Source: Cytophagales bacterium (GTDB taxonomy: Bacteria; Bacteroidota; Bacteroidia; Cytophagales; UBA9547). Taken from it: a stretch of DNA of 64,000 nt. The notes below the pieces were generated by a model. It had not been told where the DNA came from and searched no databases. It worked only from the letters and a program-made list of their open reading frames with translations. This document shows positions 54,871 to 64,000 of this stretch, piece by piece (within the stretch, counting starts at the first letter, position 1; each line of letters begins with the position of its first letter). The stretch covers positions 1 through 64,000 of the forward strand of contig JAAFIH010000022.1 in assembly GCA_013297755.1 (NCBI GenBank), read 5' to 3'. The position numbers and the translations under genes are program-made.

Positions 54871-55791
54871 ATGTCATTATTAGTGATTGGTTCTGTGGCC
54901 TTTGATGCCATAGAAACTCCGTTTGGTAAAACCGACAAAATCATAGGTGGAGCAGCCACTTATGTCTCATTATCAGCCTCTTATTACAAAAAACCAGTCA
55001 ATTTAGTGGCTGTAGTGGGTGGCGATTTTCCTACTTCAGAAATTATGATGTTGCAACAACATGGGATTGATACAACTGGCCTACAGATAAAAGAAAACGA
55101 AAAATCATTTTTTTGGGCAGGAAAATACCACAACGACATGAATAGTCGTGATACGTTGGTTACTGAATTGAATGTGCTTGCCAACTTCGACCCAATAATA
55201 CCTGAATCTTACCAAGATTGCAAATATTTAATGCTTGGAAATTTGGCTCCTAAAGTACAATCAACAGTTATAAATCGCTTGAAAAAAAGACCAAAATTGA
55301 TAGTTATGGATACTATGAATTTTTGGATGGACATTGCTTATGATGATTTGATAGAAACTATTGGCATGGTTGATGTGCTTACTATTAATGATGAAGAGGC
55401 ACGCCAACTATCAAAAGAATATTCGCTTGTAAAAGCTGCAAAAAAAATACTTGGTATGGGACCCAAATACTTAATTATCAAAAAAGGCGAACATGGAGCA
55501 TTGTTGTTCAACAAAGATGAGGTGTTTTTTGCTCCAGCACTACCTTTAGAAGAGGTATTTGACCCTACAGGAGCTGGCGATACTTTTGCTGGTGGTTTTA
55601 TAGGATATATCGCCAAACAAGATGATTTTTCTTTTGAAACAATGAAAAGTGCCATTATTTATGGCTCAGCTATGGCTAGTTTTTGTGTAGAAAAATTTGG
55701 TACAGAACAAATTACCAACCTATCAAAAATTGCCATCGACCAAAGAGTAAAATCATTTATTGATTTAGTACAATTTGAGATTGCTATTTAA
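54871..55791 (+). CDS. PfkB-family carbohydrate or nucleoside kinase
   Basis: The 306-residue protein has the PfkB signatures GGAATYVSLSASYY near residue 30 and DPTGAGDTFAGGFIGY near 231 with the catalytic Asp. The GPKYLIIKKGEHGALLF segment binds ATP. The substrate could be a sugar, a nucleoside such as adenosine, or a related alcohol; it cannot be told. It stands divergent to the dehydrogenase gene. Confidence 0.9.
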   Translation: MSLLVIGSVAFDAIETPFGKTDKIIGGAATYVSLSASYYKKPVNLVAVVGGDFPTSEIMMLQQHGIDTTGLQIKENEKSFFWAGKYHNDMNSRDTLVTELNVLANFDPIIPESYQDCKYLMLGNLAPKVQSTVINRLKKRPKLIVMDTMNFWMDIAYDDLIETIGMVDVLTINDEEARQLSKEYSLVKAAKKILGMGPKYLIIKKGEHGALLFNKDEVFFAPALPLEEVFDPTGAGDTFAGGFIGYIAKQDDFSFETMKSAIIYGSAMASFCVEKFGTEQITNLSKIAIDQRVKSFIDLVQFEIAI

Positions 55792-55809
55792 CTAAAATAT
55801 TTATTACTC

Positions 55810-55849
55810 ATTCAAACTTCAAATATATTAAACTATTTGAAGTTTGAAT
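55810..55849. terminator. Perfect 16-bp hairpin after the PfkB-family gene
   Basis: ATTCAAACTTCAAATA (55810-55825) and its exact complement (55834-55849) enclose an 8-base loop, starting 19 bases after the stop codon. There is no U-tract, so it could be a terminator of weak type or an RNA-stabilising stem. Confidence 0.55.
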
Positions 55850-55963
55850 TACTCATATAAGTAAGTTTTAAAAAAAACATTAAATACTATTCGTATATTA
55901 AAAATAGATTTATTACTAATATAATATTAAAATAAAATTAATTTTATAAAAAAGTAACTAAAC

Positions 55964-56572
55964 ATGAAAAACAGATTAAAAGTAATATTTATAATATTTT
56001 TATGCAACTTTAATATTTTTTCTCAAAACAAAAAATTAGAAATTAATACCAAAGCACCCAACATTATTATAGAAGATGTTTTTGAAAAAAAATTAGATTT
56101 AGCTGCCCTCAATGGCACAAAAAAAGTATTAATCACATTTCATAGATATGCCAGTTGCCCCATTTGTAATTTTAAATTAAAAGAATTGATTAAAAATTAC
56201 CAAGAACTAAAAGCAGCAGGACTTGAAATTGTCATGTTTATTGAAAGTTCAAAACCAAAAATATTACAAGCTACAAAAGGGTTAGAGATTCCATTTTATT
56301 TGATTTCTGATGTTGATAATGTATATTATAAAAAATATGGTGTCAAAAGAAATACTATAAAAATGATAACAGGTTTATTAAATAAAAAAACAAGAAAAAT
56401 GCTTAGAGAAAATTGGCATGTAGAAGGCAAACGAGAAGGCGAAGGCTACAGCAACAGAATGGGAGCTGATTTTGTGATAGATTTGAACGGAAACATCGAA
56501 GATTTGCAATATGGACGCTATTTTGGCGATGGTATAGACATAAATAGAGTTAAAAATTTAGTCGTAAAATAA
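55964..56572 (+). CDS. Exported peroxiredoxin-like (AhpC/TSA) protein
   Basis: The 202-residue protein has a signal peptide (MKNRLKVIFIIFLCNFNIFS). The thioredoxin-like fold contains KKVLITFHRYASCPICNFKLKEL, where the C-x-x-C pair (SCPIC) replaces the usual single peroxidatic Cys region, as in PRX-like proteins. It is probably a periplasmic thiol peroxidase or reductase. The C-terminal part has ADFVIDLNGNIEDLQYGRYFGDGI, the usual cofactor-free end of this family. Confidence 0.85.
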   Translation: MKNRLKVIFIIFLCNFNIFSQNKKLEINTKAPNIIIEDVFEKKLDLAALNGTKKVLITFHRYASCPICNFKLKELIKNYQELKAAGLEIVMFIESSKPKILQATKGLEIPFYLISDVDNVYYKKYGVKRNTIKMITGLLNKKTRKMLRENWHVEGKREGEGYSNRMGADFVIDLNGNIEDLQYGRYFGDGIDINRVKNLVVK

Positions 56573-56653
56573 AATTTTAGAATTACTTAATTTTTACTAT
56601 TTTTATTGAAATTTTTATTTATAAAATATTAAATAAAATTAAAAATTCATCTT

Positions 56654-57418
56654 ATGTTTGAAGAAATCAACATACTTTATCATCAAGGCAAGCAATATAT
56701 CCCTGATGTAACAGCAGTAAAACTACCAGAGAGTTTTGCTATTGGTCGACCAATTATTTCAGCTGATATATCCAAACAAAATGCAGAACTTTGTAAACAA
56801 ATATGCCCTACGCAAGCCATTGATAATGAGCCATTTAGCATAGATTTAGGTAAATGTACTTTTTGTATGGAATGTGTAAGAATATGTGGGAAAGATAAAA
56901 TAAATTTTACTAATGATTATAAAACTGCAACCAATGACAGGAGTAAGTTAATTGTAAAAGCAGGCGAAAATAATCCAATCAAAATTAACAAAGAATTAAT
57001 AAGACCAGAAGTAAGAAAAATATTTAAAAATTCGTTAAAACTTAGGCAAATATCAGCTGGTGGCGATGCCTCCCAAGAATGGGAATTGGGTGCTACTAAT
57101 AATGTAAACTTTGATTGTAGCAGGTTTGGAATCGACTTTGTAGCCTCGCCACGCCATGCCGATGGCATTGTAATCACTGGCTCAATAACCGAAAATATGC
57201 ACCAAGCTCTACAAATTTGCTATGATGCAGTGCCAGAACCAAAAATTATTATTTTGGTAGGTACAGAGGCCATAAGTGGTGGTATATTTGAGGGTAGTCA
57301 AGCCCTAAATCGTACTTTTTTGGATAAAAATCACATTGATTTGTACATTCCTGGAAGCCTTATACATCCTCTTACTTTTATCAATGGTGTACTACAATTG
57401 ATGGGACAAATTGATTAA
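56654..57418 (+). CDS. NuoB/HycG-like protein fused to a ferredoxin domain, cluster ligands lost
   Basis: The 254-residue protein has a ferredoxin-like N-terminal part with one complete 4Fe-4S motif (C68-x2-C71-x2-C74-x3-C78). A second motif keeps only C47-x3-C51-P. The C-terminal part aligns with the 20-kDa subunit of complex I and group 4 hydrogenases: RQISAGGDASQEWELGAT, FVASPRHADGIVITGS, PKIIILVG..AISGGIF and YIPGS.IHPLTFINGVL. In HycG the N2-type cluster is held by four Cys (GGCNGC, VGIC, PGCPP); here these are Asp138, Gln141, Glu205 and Ser235. So the fold is kept and the cluster is not. No hydrogenase or complex I gene is near. Function unknown. Confidence 0.8.
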   Translation: MFEEINILYHQGKQYIPDVTAVKLPESFAIGRPIISADISKQNAELCKQICPTQAIDNEPFSIDLGKCTFCMECVRICGKDKINFTNDYKTATNDRSKLIVKAGENNPIKINKELIRPEVRKIFKNSLKLRQISAGGDASQEWELGATNNVNFDCSRFGIDFVASPRHADGIVITGSITENMHQALQICYDAVPEPKIIILVGTEAISGGIFEGSQALNRTFLDKNHIDLYIPGSLIHPLTFINGVLQLMGQID

Positions 57419-57502
57419 ATAATAATTAAGCAATCAAAAATCTTGTAAAATTTGAACTAAAAATACATAATATCAGTTTAGTAATTATTAAAAAAATAAA
57501 CT

Positions 57503-58558
57503 ATGAAAAAATATTCATTACCTATAATTACATTATTTTCATTTTTGGTACTTTCATGTGGGTCTTCAACAGAAAATGTAAAAGACAATGCAATTCAAAA
57601 GTCTAATTATATAGTTTCTAGAGAAGAGGCAAAACTATGGATTAAGAGCAACCAATTATTCAAGCCCGTTTTTGAAAAAAAACTTGATTCTACAACTCAA
57701 AATTTAGCCAAATTTGAACTAGGCAAACTACTATATTTTGAGAAAGGGCTTTCCAAAAATGGTAATATTAGTTGTAATTCATGTCATAATCTGGATAAAT
57801 TTGGTGTAGACAACGAACCTACCTCGCCAGGTACAGATGGAGTGCGTGGTGGCAGAAACTCACCAACATCGCTCAATGCTTACTTACACATAGCTCAATT
57901 TTGGGATGGTAGAGCCAAAGATGTAGAAGCTCAAGCACAGGGCCCAATACTAAATCCTATTGAAATGGGATGCCCTTCTCAAAACTTTGTATTAGAAAAA
58001 GTAAAAAATAACAGTAAATATGTAAGTTTATTCAAAACAGCATTTCCTTACCAATCTATGAATTACGAAAATCTGACCTCAACCATTGGTTATTTTGAAA
58101 AATACCTCCATACGCCCTCAAAATTTGATAAATACTTGGCCAATGATTTTGAAATTTTAAATGAAAAAGAAAAATTGGGCTTAAAACTATATATTGAAAC
58201 AGGTTGTCAATCTTGTCATAATGGCATTGCGATAGGAGGAAATATGTACGAAAAATTCGGAAAATATCAAAATTACCTAAGTTTTACTAACAGCAAAAAA
58301 ATAGATAACGGTGTTTTTGATTTAACAAAAGACGAAAAAGATAAGTTTAAGTTTAAAGTACCATCTTTGAGAAATATTACAGAAACATATCCCTATTTTC
58401 ATGATGGAAGTGTAGCAAACCTCAATGATGCTGTAAAAATAATGGCAAAAATACAACTTAACAAAGACTTAAATGATACTCAAATATATGCTATTGTAGC
58501 ATTTTTGGGTACACTCAAAGGAGATGTACCTAGTTTTGCAAAACAAACTAAAATTTAG
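57503..58558 (+). CDS. Di-heme cytochrome c peroxidase (CCP/MauG family) lipoprotein
   Basis: The 351-residue protein has a lipoprotein signal (FLVLSC, Cys19) and two heme c motifs: CNSCH (91-95) and CQSCH (235-239). Family text such as GGRNSPTSLNAYLHIAQFWDGRAKDVEAQAQGPILNPIEMG and SLRNITETYPYFHDGSV is complete. It should reduce H2O2 with electrons from a small cytochrome, or oxidise a substrate as in MauG, at the periplasmic face. Confidence 0.94.
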   Translation: MKKYSLPIITLFSFLVLSCGSSTENVKDNAIQKSNYIVSREEAKLWIKSNQLFKPVFEKKLDSTTQNLAKFELGKLLYFEKGLSKNGNISCNSCHNLDKFGVDNEPTSPGTDGVRGGRNSPTSLNAYLHIAQFWDGRAKDVEAQAQGPILNPIEMGCPSQNFVLEKVKNNSKYVSLFKTAFPYQSMNYENLTSTIGYFEKYLHTPSKFDKYLANDFEILNEKEKLGLKLYIETGCQSCHNGIAIGGNMYEKFGKYQNYLSFTNSKKIDNGVFDLTKDEKDKFKFKVPSLRNITETYPYFHDGSVANLNDAVKIMAKIQLNKDLNDTQIYAIVAFLGTLKGDVPSFAKQTKI

Positions 58559-58769
58559 AATAAAGTCAACCATAAGTGTTATTTTAATTGTTTATTTAAA
58601 ATAACATTTTATTTTTCTGCATTAAAAATCAATTTTAGTGCCATTCATAAAACTAATAATTCGTCCAAAAGCTACTTTTTTATAGATTTTATAAACTTTC
58701 ATTAGTAATTTTGTTGTGTAATTGATTCATATTAATTACTTTGCTAAAAATTAAAAAAAAGAATCAAAA

Positions 58770-61700
58770 ATGATGCCTAAATCCAATCTAATAATAAGTT
58801 TATGTTTCCTATCACTTATTTCAGCATTAGCACAAGAATTAATACCTATTAAAGAAAACAACAAGTGGGGTTATATAAATTTACAATCCGAAAAAATCAT
58901 TCAACCACAATTTGACCAGGCCCAACCATTTGAAAATAATTTAGCAGTAGTAAGAATAAGTACAAAATGTGGAGTTATAAACTCAAAAGGAATTACAGTT
59001 ATTCCAATAGAAGAATCAGAAATAAATATAATACACAAAAAATATATTTCTTACAGAAAAGATACCCTTTGGGGGATTTATTCAAGTGATGGAAAATTAA
59101 TTTCAACCCCTAAATACACATCAATTGAATTATTAAATGATAATTTTTTATTACTTTCAATCAATACTCAGAAAGGTATATTTAGTACCATCAATGAAAA
59201 AATTATTGAACCCATTTTTTCAAATATAACTTTAAAAAAACCTCTACTTATTACTCAAATTAATAATGGTTTGGTAGGAAGTATAGATACAACTCTTAAT
59301 ATAAATACTAAGCCAGAATACAACGCTATTGAGGTTATTGATAATAATTTTACGGTTTTGAAGTCAAAAGATTGGTGGGCATTGGCTAATAAAAATGGGG
59401 ATTTAATTACTAAACATGATTTTCAGAATTATAAATTAATAACTAATGATTTGATAGCATTAAAAACAAAAAAAGGAGGTTGGTCTTTGTACAATCTTAC
59501 TTTAAATAAATTTATACTTCAAGATGAACAAGAAAATTTCAGTATCATTGACAAAGATTTTATTTTAATTCACAAATCGCATAAATATGGGGTAATAAAT
59601 ACGAATGGAGGCTCAATTCTTGGGCAAAATTTCAGTAATATTCATCTAAATGATGGTCTTTTTTTAGTAGAACAACAAGGTAAATGGGGGCTCTATGATA
59701 AACTTGGAGTTGTAGTTATCCCCACTATACATGATAAAATTTTTCCTTTCAAAAAAAATATTTCAATTTTTGAAACCCCAACAGGCAAAGGAGTAATAAG
59801 CAACAAAGGAAAAATTATAGTTCAACCTAATTATAATTCCATAAAAATAGTAGGAAATACAGCTAAATGCACAAAAATAGAAGGAAAAATCGAAAATTTC
59901 AAAGTTGATGCAGCCATGATAAGTGGAGCAAAAGGAGTTGTAAAAAAATCTAATAAACTACCATTATTAAGTCCTGAGATAACCCACAGCCATGCTTGGA
60001 TTAAAGGAACAGGCAAAAAATGGGGATTAATTGGCCACGACACCTTATTTATTGGTTATAAATTTGATGATATTATCGAATACGATGCCAATACATCTTT
60101 GGTAACTCAAAAAATAGATTATAGAACCAATGCTAAATTGTATGGCTATATAAATTCTAACAAAATAATCAATCTAACAACTCAAAAAATTGGTTTGGCC
60201 AATAAAGCAACTGGACTGGTTTTAGCTCAACCTCAATTTTGGCATATATTTTTAGAAGACTTTGAAAAAAATGACTTTGCAAGAGTAATCCTTGAGGGTG
60301 GCACTATGGCTCTATTGCAAAAAACAGGTAAGGTAATTTCAGAAATAGTTACTACAAAAGATAAAAAACAAATAAAATACAAATTTGATTATATTTCTAA
60401 ATCAAAAGAAAATGTCATTCGATTTTGCTCTGGTTGTTATGTAAATTATGAAGGCGATTGGGCAAACCCAAAAGTCGAAAATGGTAAATGGGGATATTTA
60501 AACACAAACGCCACTTTATTACTAGATCCTAACTTTGATTTTTGCACAGATTTTTCCAACGACCGTGCTATTGTTCAATACAAAGGCTTATTTGGCTTAA
60601 TAAACTCTAGTGCAAATTTTATACTAAAACCAGAATATCAAAACCTGTCTTTTGTAGAAAATACTGATAATCAGTATATTAAATTTGATGTCAAAAAAGA
60701 AAAATTTGGACTTATCCGAGAAGATGGAAAATTACTTACTTCTATAAATTTTGAAAAAATATTTCCATTTCACGATGGTCTGGCTCGAGTAATGATTCAA
60801 GGTAAATATGGATATATAGATTCTAGTCAAACATTGGTTATTCCTGCCATTTATGACAATGCCAATGATTTTGAAGAAAATATGGCTGCTGTTTTTACAA
60901 AAAACAAATGGGGTTTTATTAATCAAAAAGGTGAAATGAAAATTTTACCTACGTATATTTCTGCTGCAAACTTCAAAAATGGACTTGCATTGGTTTTTAA
61001 AGATGGAAAAAAATCATTTATCAATAGTGACGAAAAAATACTTGTAACACTACCATTTATAAATTGTAGTGAGTTTAGTAATGGATATGCTACAATAATC
61101 AATGAAAAAAAGAAAATTGGCCTCATCAATACTTTTGGGGAAGTTGTTATAGAGCCAAAATATGACGAAGTTACCAGTCTTGGAAATACAGCATTATTCA
61201 AAGTAAAAGAAGATGGAGAATATAAAATATATAGTATTCTTACTAAAAAAATTATTTCAAAAAAGTCTTACACTGATGTTAGCAACGTGAGTGAGGGATT
61301 GATAAAAGTAAAAATTGACAACTATTATAATTTCATAGACACCACAGGAAAAGTAATAATTAATAAAAAATACACATCTGCTTCTGATTTTGTAGATGGA
61401 CTTGCAAAAGTAAATTTGGAAAATAAAAATGGATTTATATCCCCTTCTGGCTTTACTGTTTTAGATTTTGTTTATGGCAATGTGCTAGATTTTAATCAAG
61501 GGTTTTCGTTTGCTGAAGGTGTTGGTAAACTATGGAAAATTATAGACCGAAATGGACGAAATATTACTTTTGATGTTTACTCAAACCCTAAAAAGTTTGA
61601 AAATGGATATGCAGTAATACAAACAAGAAATAAGAAATTCAAATGGGTAAATTCTGAAGGTATTTTTTCATTTGGCACAACTACGTTCGACAATTTAATT

Positions 61701-61997
61701 ACATTTAAAGACTCATTAGCAAGGTGCAAAACCACCAAATGGGGCTTAGCTCATGCCTCAGGCTACTATCCTGCACCACCAAAATACGATTTTATTAGCG
61801 ATTTTTATCGCCAACAAGCAGTTGTAGGCTTATATAGCAATAGTGGAATATTTGACATTGATGGTAAAAAAATAGTAGACCCTTTGTATGATAATATACA
61901 ATATCTTGGAAAAAACATTTTCAAACTTGAAAAAGGAGATGCTATTGGGTATTACTCAACAGTTCAAAATAAATGGATTAGCGAAATCAAAAGGTAA
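58770..61997 (+). CDS. Large exported WG-repeat protein
   Basis: The 1075-residue protein has a signal peptide (MPKSNLIISLCFLSLISALA; the second Met is the better start) and about twenty WG repeats. Each has about 35-45 residues and the pattern KWGYINxxG..VI.P.YD.A..F..GLA.V, for example at 23-70, 370-420, 570-620, 680-790 and 930-1010. WG repeats form beta-rich solenoids or propellers in surface or periplasmic proteins; binding partners are unknown. No catalytic domain is fused. It stands alone. Confidence 0.88.
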   Translation: MMPKSNLIISLCFLSLISALAQELIPIKENNKWGYINLQSEKIIQPQFDQAQPFENNLAVVRISTKCGVINSKGITVIPIEESEINIIHKKYISYRKDTLWGIYSSDGKLISTPKYTSIELLNDNFLLLSINTQKGIFSTINEKIIEPIFSNITLKKPLLITQINNGLVGSIDTTLNINTKPEYNAIEVIDNNFTVLKSKDWWALANKNGDLITKHDFQNYKLITNDLIALKTKKGGWSLYNLTLNKFILQDEQENFSIIDKDFILIHKSHKYGVINTNGGSILGQNFSNIHLNDGLFLVEQQGKWGLYDKLGVVVIPTIHDKIFPFKKNISIFETPTGKGVISNKGKIIVQPNYNSIKIVGNTAKCTKIEGKIENFKVDAAMISGAKGVVKKSNKLPLLSPEITHSHAWIKGTGKKWGLIGHDTLFIGYKFDDIIEYDANTSLVTQKIDYRTNAKLYGYINSNKIINLTTQKIGLANKATGLVLAQPQFWHIFLEDFEKNDFARVILEGGTMALLQKTGKVISEIVTTKDKKQIKYKFDYISKSKENVIRFCSGCYVNYEGDWANPKVENGKWGYLNTNATLLLDPNFDFCTDFSNDRAIVQYKGLFGLINSSANFILKPEYQNLSFVENTDNQYIKFDVKKEKFGLIREDGKLLTSINFEKIFPFHDGLARVMIQGKYGYIDSSQTLVIPAIYDNANDFEENMAAVFTKNKWGFINQKGEMKILPTYISAANFKNGLALVFKDGKKSFINSDEKILVTLPFINCSEFSNGYATIINEKKKIGLINTFGEVVIEPKYDEVTSLGNTALFKVKEDGEYKIYSILTKKIISKKSYTDVSNVSEGLIKVKIDNYYNFIDTTGKVIINKKYTSASDFVDGLAKVNLENKNGFISPSGFTVLDFVYGNVLDFNQGFSFAEGVGKLWKIIDRNGRNITFDVYSNPKKFENGYAVIQTRNKKFKWVNSEGIFSFGTTTFDNLITFKDSLARCKTTKWGLAHASGYYPAPPKYDFISDFYRQQAVVGLYSNSGIFDIDGKKIVDPLYDNIQYLGKNIFKLEKGDAIGYYSTVQNKWISEIKR

Positions 61998-62076
61998 GTT
62001 TTAAATCAAATCGCAAAGATTTTATATCAAAATTCGTTTACATGTATATATTTGTCAAAATACAAAATTTATCATT

Positions 62077-64000
62077 TTATTCAGTATAAAATACCCTTTT
62101 TACACGCTCACTCACATTGGTAAAGATTTCATAAGGAATAGTTCCAATGGATTTAGCCACTTGGCTTATATCTATATCTTTGCCAAAAACTATCACTTCA
62201 TCTCCTTCTTTTGCAGAAACATCAGTAATATCAACCATCGTCATATCCATACACACATTACCAATCACTGGTACTAATGTGTTGTTAATCAGCACTTTAC
62301 CTACTCCATTGCTGAAACTACGACTATATCCATCGCCATACCCAATGGCAATGATACCAATGGTGGTATCTTTCAAAGCTATACCTTTGCGAGCATATCC
62401 AATAGAGTCGCCTTTATTTACATTTTTAATTTGAGTAATTATAGTTTTTAGCGTACTTACATTTTGCAAATTTGCTTGCTCAAGTCCATTAGCTTCAATA
62501 CCATACAATCCAATACCAAGCCTTACCATATCAAGGTGCATTTCTGGATATCTTACTATTCCTGCCGAATTTAAAATATGTTTCAAGAACTTATATTTAA
62601 GTTTATTTTCTAATATTGAGCATATAGCCAGCAATTTTCCATATTGCAAATGGGTATATTCTTCAAATTGAGCTTCGTCTGCCCCTGCCAAATGACTAAA
62701 AACTGACGCTATGATGAGGTTTTTTGATTGCGAAAACAGATTTCCAATGGTTGTTATTTCATTTTCGGCTATTCCTAATCTGTGCATACCAGTTTCAATC
62801 TCTAAATGAATGGCCATAGTTAGATTTTTATACTCCAAAAAATCTACAAGATTTTCAAGTATTTTTTGCGAATAAATAACTGGTTCCAAATCAAAAGTGG
62901 CTAGCAACTCAAAATCCTCGGCACTCACATTTAATACCATGATTGGAATTGTAATACCAGCTTGTCGCAACGTAACACCCTCGTCTGTGTAGGCCACACA
63001 CAAATAATCTACCCTGTGGAATTGCAATAAATTGGCTACTTCCAAATTTCCAGCCCCATAAGCAAACGATTTTACCATAACCATAATTTTGGTTTTGGTT
63101 GATATTTTATTTCTGTAATAGTTTAAATTGTGAGATAGTGCGTCTAAATTAATCTCAAACACTGTGCGATGCGATTTTTGCTCGAGTTTTTTTATTATTT
63201 TTTCAAATTGAAAAACCCTTGCACCTTTTACTAAAATAATTTTATTTTCTAATGATGTAGGACAATTTCCAATTAAAAAATCATCAGTTGTTGGATAAAA
63301 AAAAGTAATAGGAACTGTATTAAAATAATGAGCATGGCTACAAAAAGAACTTCCAATGCCAATCAAAGTAGTAATATTTTTTTCTTTTAATGTTTCAGCC
63401 AAGAGCATATACAGCACATTCTCATCCATGCCAGTTTCAAGTACATCTGATAAAATAACAGCTTTATGCGTTTTTTGATTTTGATTGACCAAAAAATCTA
63501 AGGCCATCGTTAGGCCAGCCAAATCGTTGTTGTAGGTATCATCAATTAAGTAAGAATTTCCAATAGCTTGTTTCAACTCTAGCCTCATAGAAATAGGCTT
63601 TAATTGTTTTACACTTTTTTTGATAACATCAATATTCTTACCCAAATAACATAAAAAAGTAATACAATGCAACACATTTTCGATACTAGCTACATCATGA
63701 AATGGAATTTCTACAATGTCGGATATTATATTTCCATGCCATTGTCTTTCCAATCTCATGGCAATTTTATCTGATTGTATATTTTCTAACTGAAACGAAA
63801 CATCAGCAGGATTGCCCACTTGAGACCAACTATAAGTTGGTATTTTTAAATTATCAAGTTGAAATTTAATTTCAGTATGATCGCTACAAAATATTACTTT
63901 TTGAGCTTCTGAAAAAAGTTTTGATTTTTCAATAATTTTTTGTTGAATATCAGCAAATCCTTCGTTATGGGCAGTGCCTATATTTGTAAAAATACCATAA
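62077..64000 (-). CDS. Bifunctional MurF ligase / alanine racemase (5' end outside the window)
   Basis: The frame stays open to the right edge. The coding strand there reads YGIFTNIGTAHNEGF, a MurF motif, so the apparent GTG start at 63819 is internal. Residues encoded from 64000 to about 63200 belong to the C-terminal part of MurF, which adds D-Ala-D-Ala to UDP-MurNAc-tripeptide. The rest is alanine racemase: the PLP-Lys in MVMVKSFAYGAG, the GMHRLGI segment, the Tyr in GYARKGIAL, and NVCMDMTMVDI. The fusion, with product and next substrate in one polypeptide, is typical of Bacteroidota and supports peptidoglycan synthesis. Confidence 0.95.
   Translation of the reverse strand, partial: YGIFTNIGTAHNEGFADIQQKIIEKSKLFSEAQKVIFCSDHTEIKFQLDNLKIPTYSWSQVGNPADVSFQLENIQSDKIAMRLERQWHGNIISDIVEIPFHDVASIENVLHCITFLCYLGKNIDVIKKSVKQLKPISMRLELKQAIGNSYLIDDTYNNDLAGLTMALDFLVNQNQKTHKAVILSDVLETGMDENVLYMLLAETLKEKNITTLIGIGSSFCSHAHYFNTVPITFFYPTTDDFLIGNCPTSLENKIILVKGARVFQFEKIIKKLEQKSHRTVFEINLDALSHNLNYYRNKISTKTKIMVMVKSFAYGAGNLEVANLLQFHRVDYLCVAYTDEGVTLRQAGITIPIMVLNVSAEDFELLATFDLEPVIYSQKILENLVDFLEYKNLTMAIHLEIETGMHRLGIAENEITTIGNLFSQSKNLIIASVFSHLAGADEAQFEEYTHLQYGKLLAICSILENKLKYKFLKHILNSAGIVRYPEMHLDMVRLGIGLYGIEANGLEQANLQNVSTLKTIITQIKNVNKGDSIGYARKGIALKDTTIGIIAIGYGDGYSRSFSNGVGKVLINNTLVPVIGNVCMDMTMVDITDVSAKEGDEVIVFGKDIDISQVAKSIGTIPYEIFTNVSERVKRVFYTE

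Noticed and set aside
63819-63821. GTG start of the MurF-racemase gene within the window
   Set aside because: The frame continues upstream with MurF motif text (TNIGTAHNEGF), so the true start is beyond the right edge.

Overview
The window looks like chromosomal DNA of a low-GC member of the Bacteroidota (Cytophagales/Chitinophagales-like). Supporting signs are several large secreted proteins ending in type IX secretion (T9SS) type A sorting domains, a fused MurF-alanine racemase, a lipoprotein-type Omp85 protein of the TamL kind, an rpsL-rpsG-fusA-rpsJ cluster, and promoters that fit the Bacteroidota TTG-N18..20-TAnnTTTG pattern. The assignment is inferred from gene content and motifs only.

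Region 1 (1-10.1 kb): three large minus-strand surface-protein genes (propeller/Ig, NHL/Ig and BspA-LRR/Ig architectures). Their 3' ends are nearly identical at DNA level. They are separated by copies of a composite palindromic repeat and by heptamer tracts directly before two of the start codons. Region 2 (10.1-24.5 kb) is accessory: an AraC regulator, a nucleotidyltransferase, unknown gene pairs, toxin-antitoxin-like genes (NTase pair, HigA-like, HicAB), a lipoprotein, tRNA-Leu(GAG), another T9SS adhesin with a tiny PID-CTERM-like gene, and a C5-methyltransferase/restriction endonuclease pair. It also holds a family of about 90-bp palindromic elements, one of which is interrupted by a 503-bp element flanked by TTAA.

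Region 3 (24.7-38.3 kb) is mostly housekeeping: YugP-type protease, solitary hisD, a BLUF photoreceptor with a small partner candidate, a PTPS/QueD-family enzyme, a PD40-repeat protein, a second NHL/T9SS protein, the str operon, radC and an EamA transporter. Region 4 (38.3-42.8 kb) has a DUF1016 nuclease gene invaded by eight 45-bp palindromic repeats and broken by one nonsense codon, then a GH95-family lipoprotein that seems to lack the catalytic residues. Region 5 (43.2-64 kb) has gltX, exported proteins of unknown role, an isoprenoid-synthase-like protein, a DUF4340-like protein, a TrmH-family methyltransferase divergent from tamL, an M20 peptidase with an internal G9 tract, rnhA, a glucose/sorbosone dehydrogenase-like protein, a PfkB kinase, a peroxiredoxin-like protein, a NuoB/HycG-like protein without its cluster cysteines, a di-heme peroxidase, a large WG-repeat protein and the murF-alr fusion running off the right edge.

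Most genes look individually transcribed. Clear operons are the str cluster, R-M, HicAB, the NTase pair, the T9SS adhesin with its PID-CTERM gene, and BLUF with its small neighbour. The most unusual items are the cluster-less NuoB-like protein, the motif-degenerate GH95 protein, the in-frame palindromic repeat expansion and the nested mobile-like elements.
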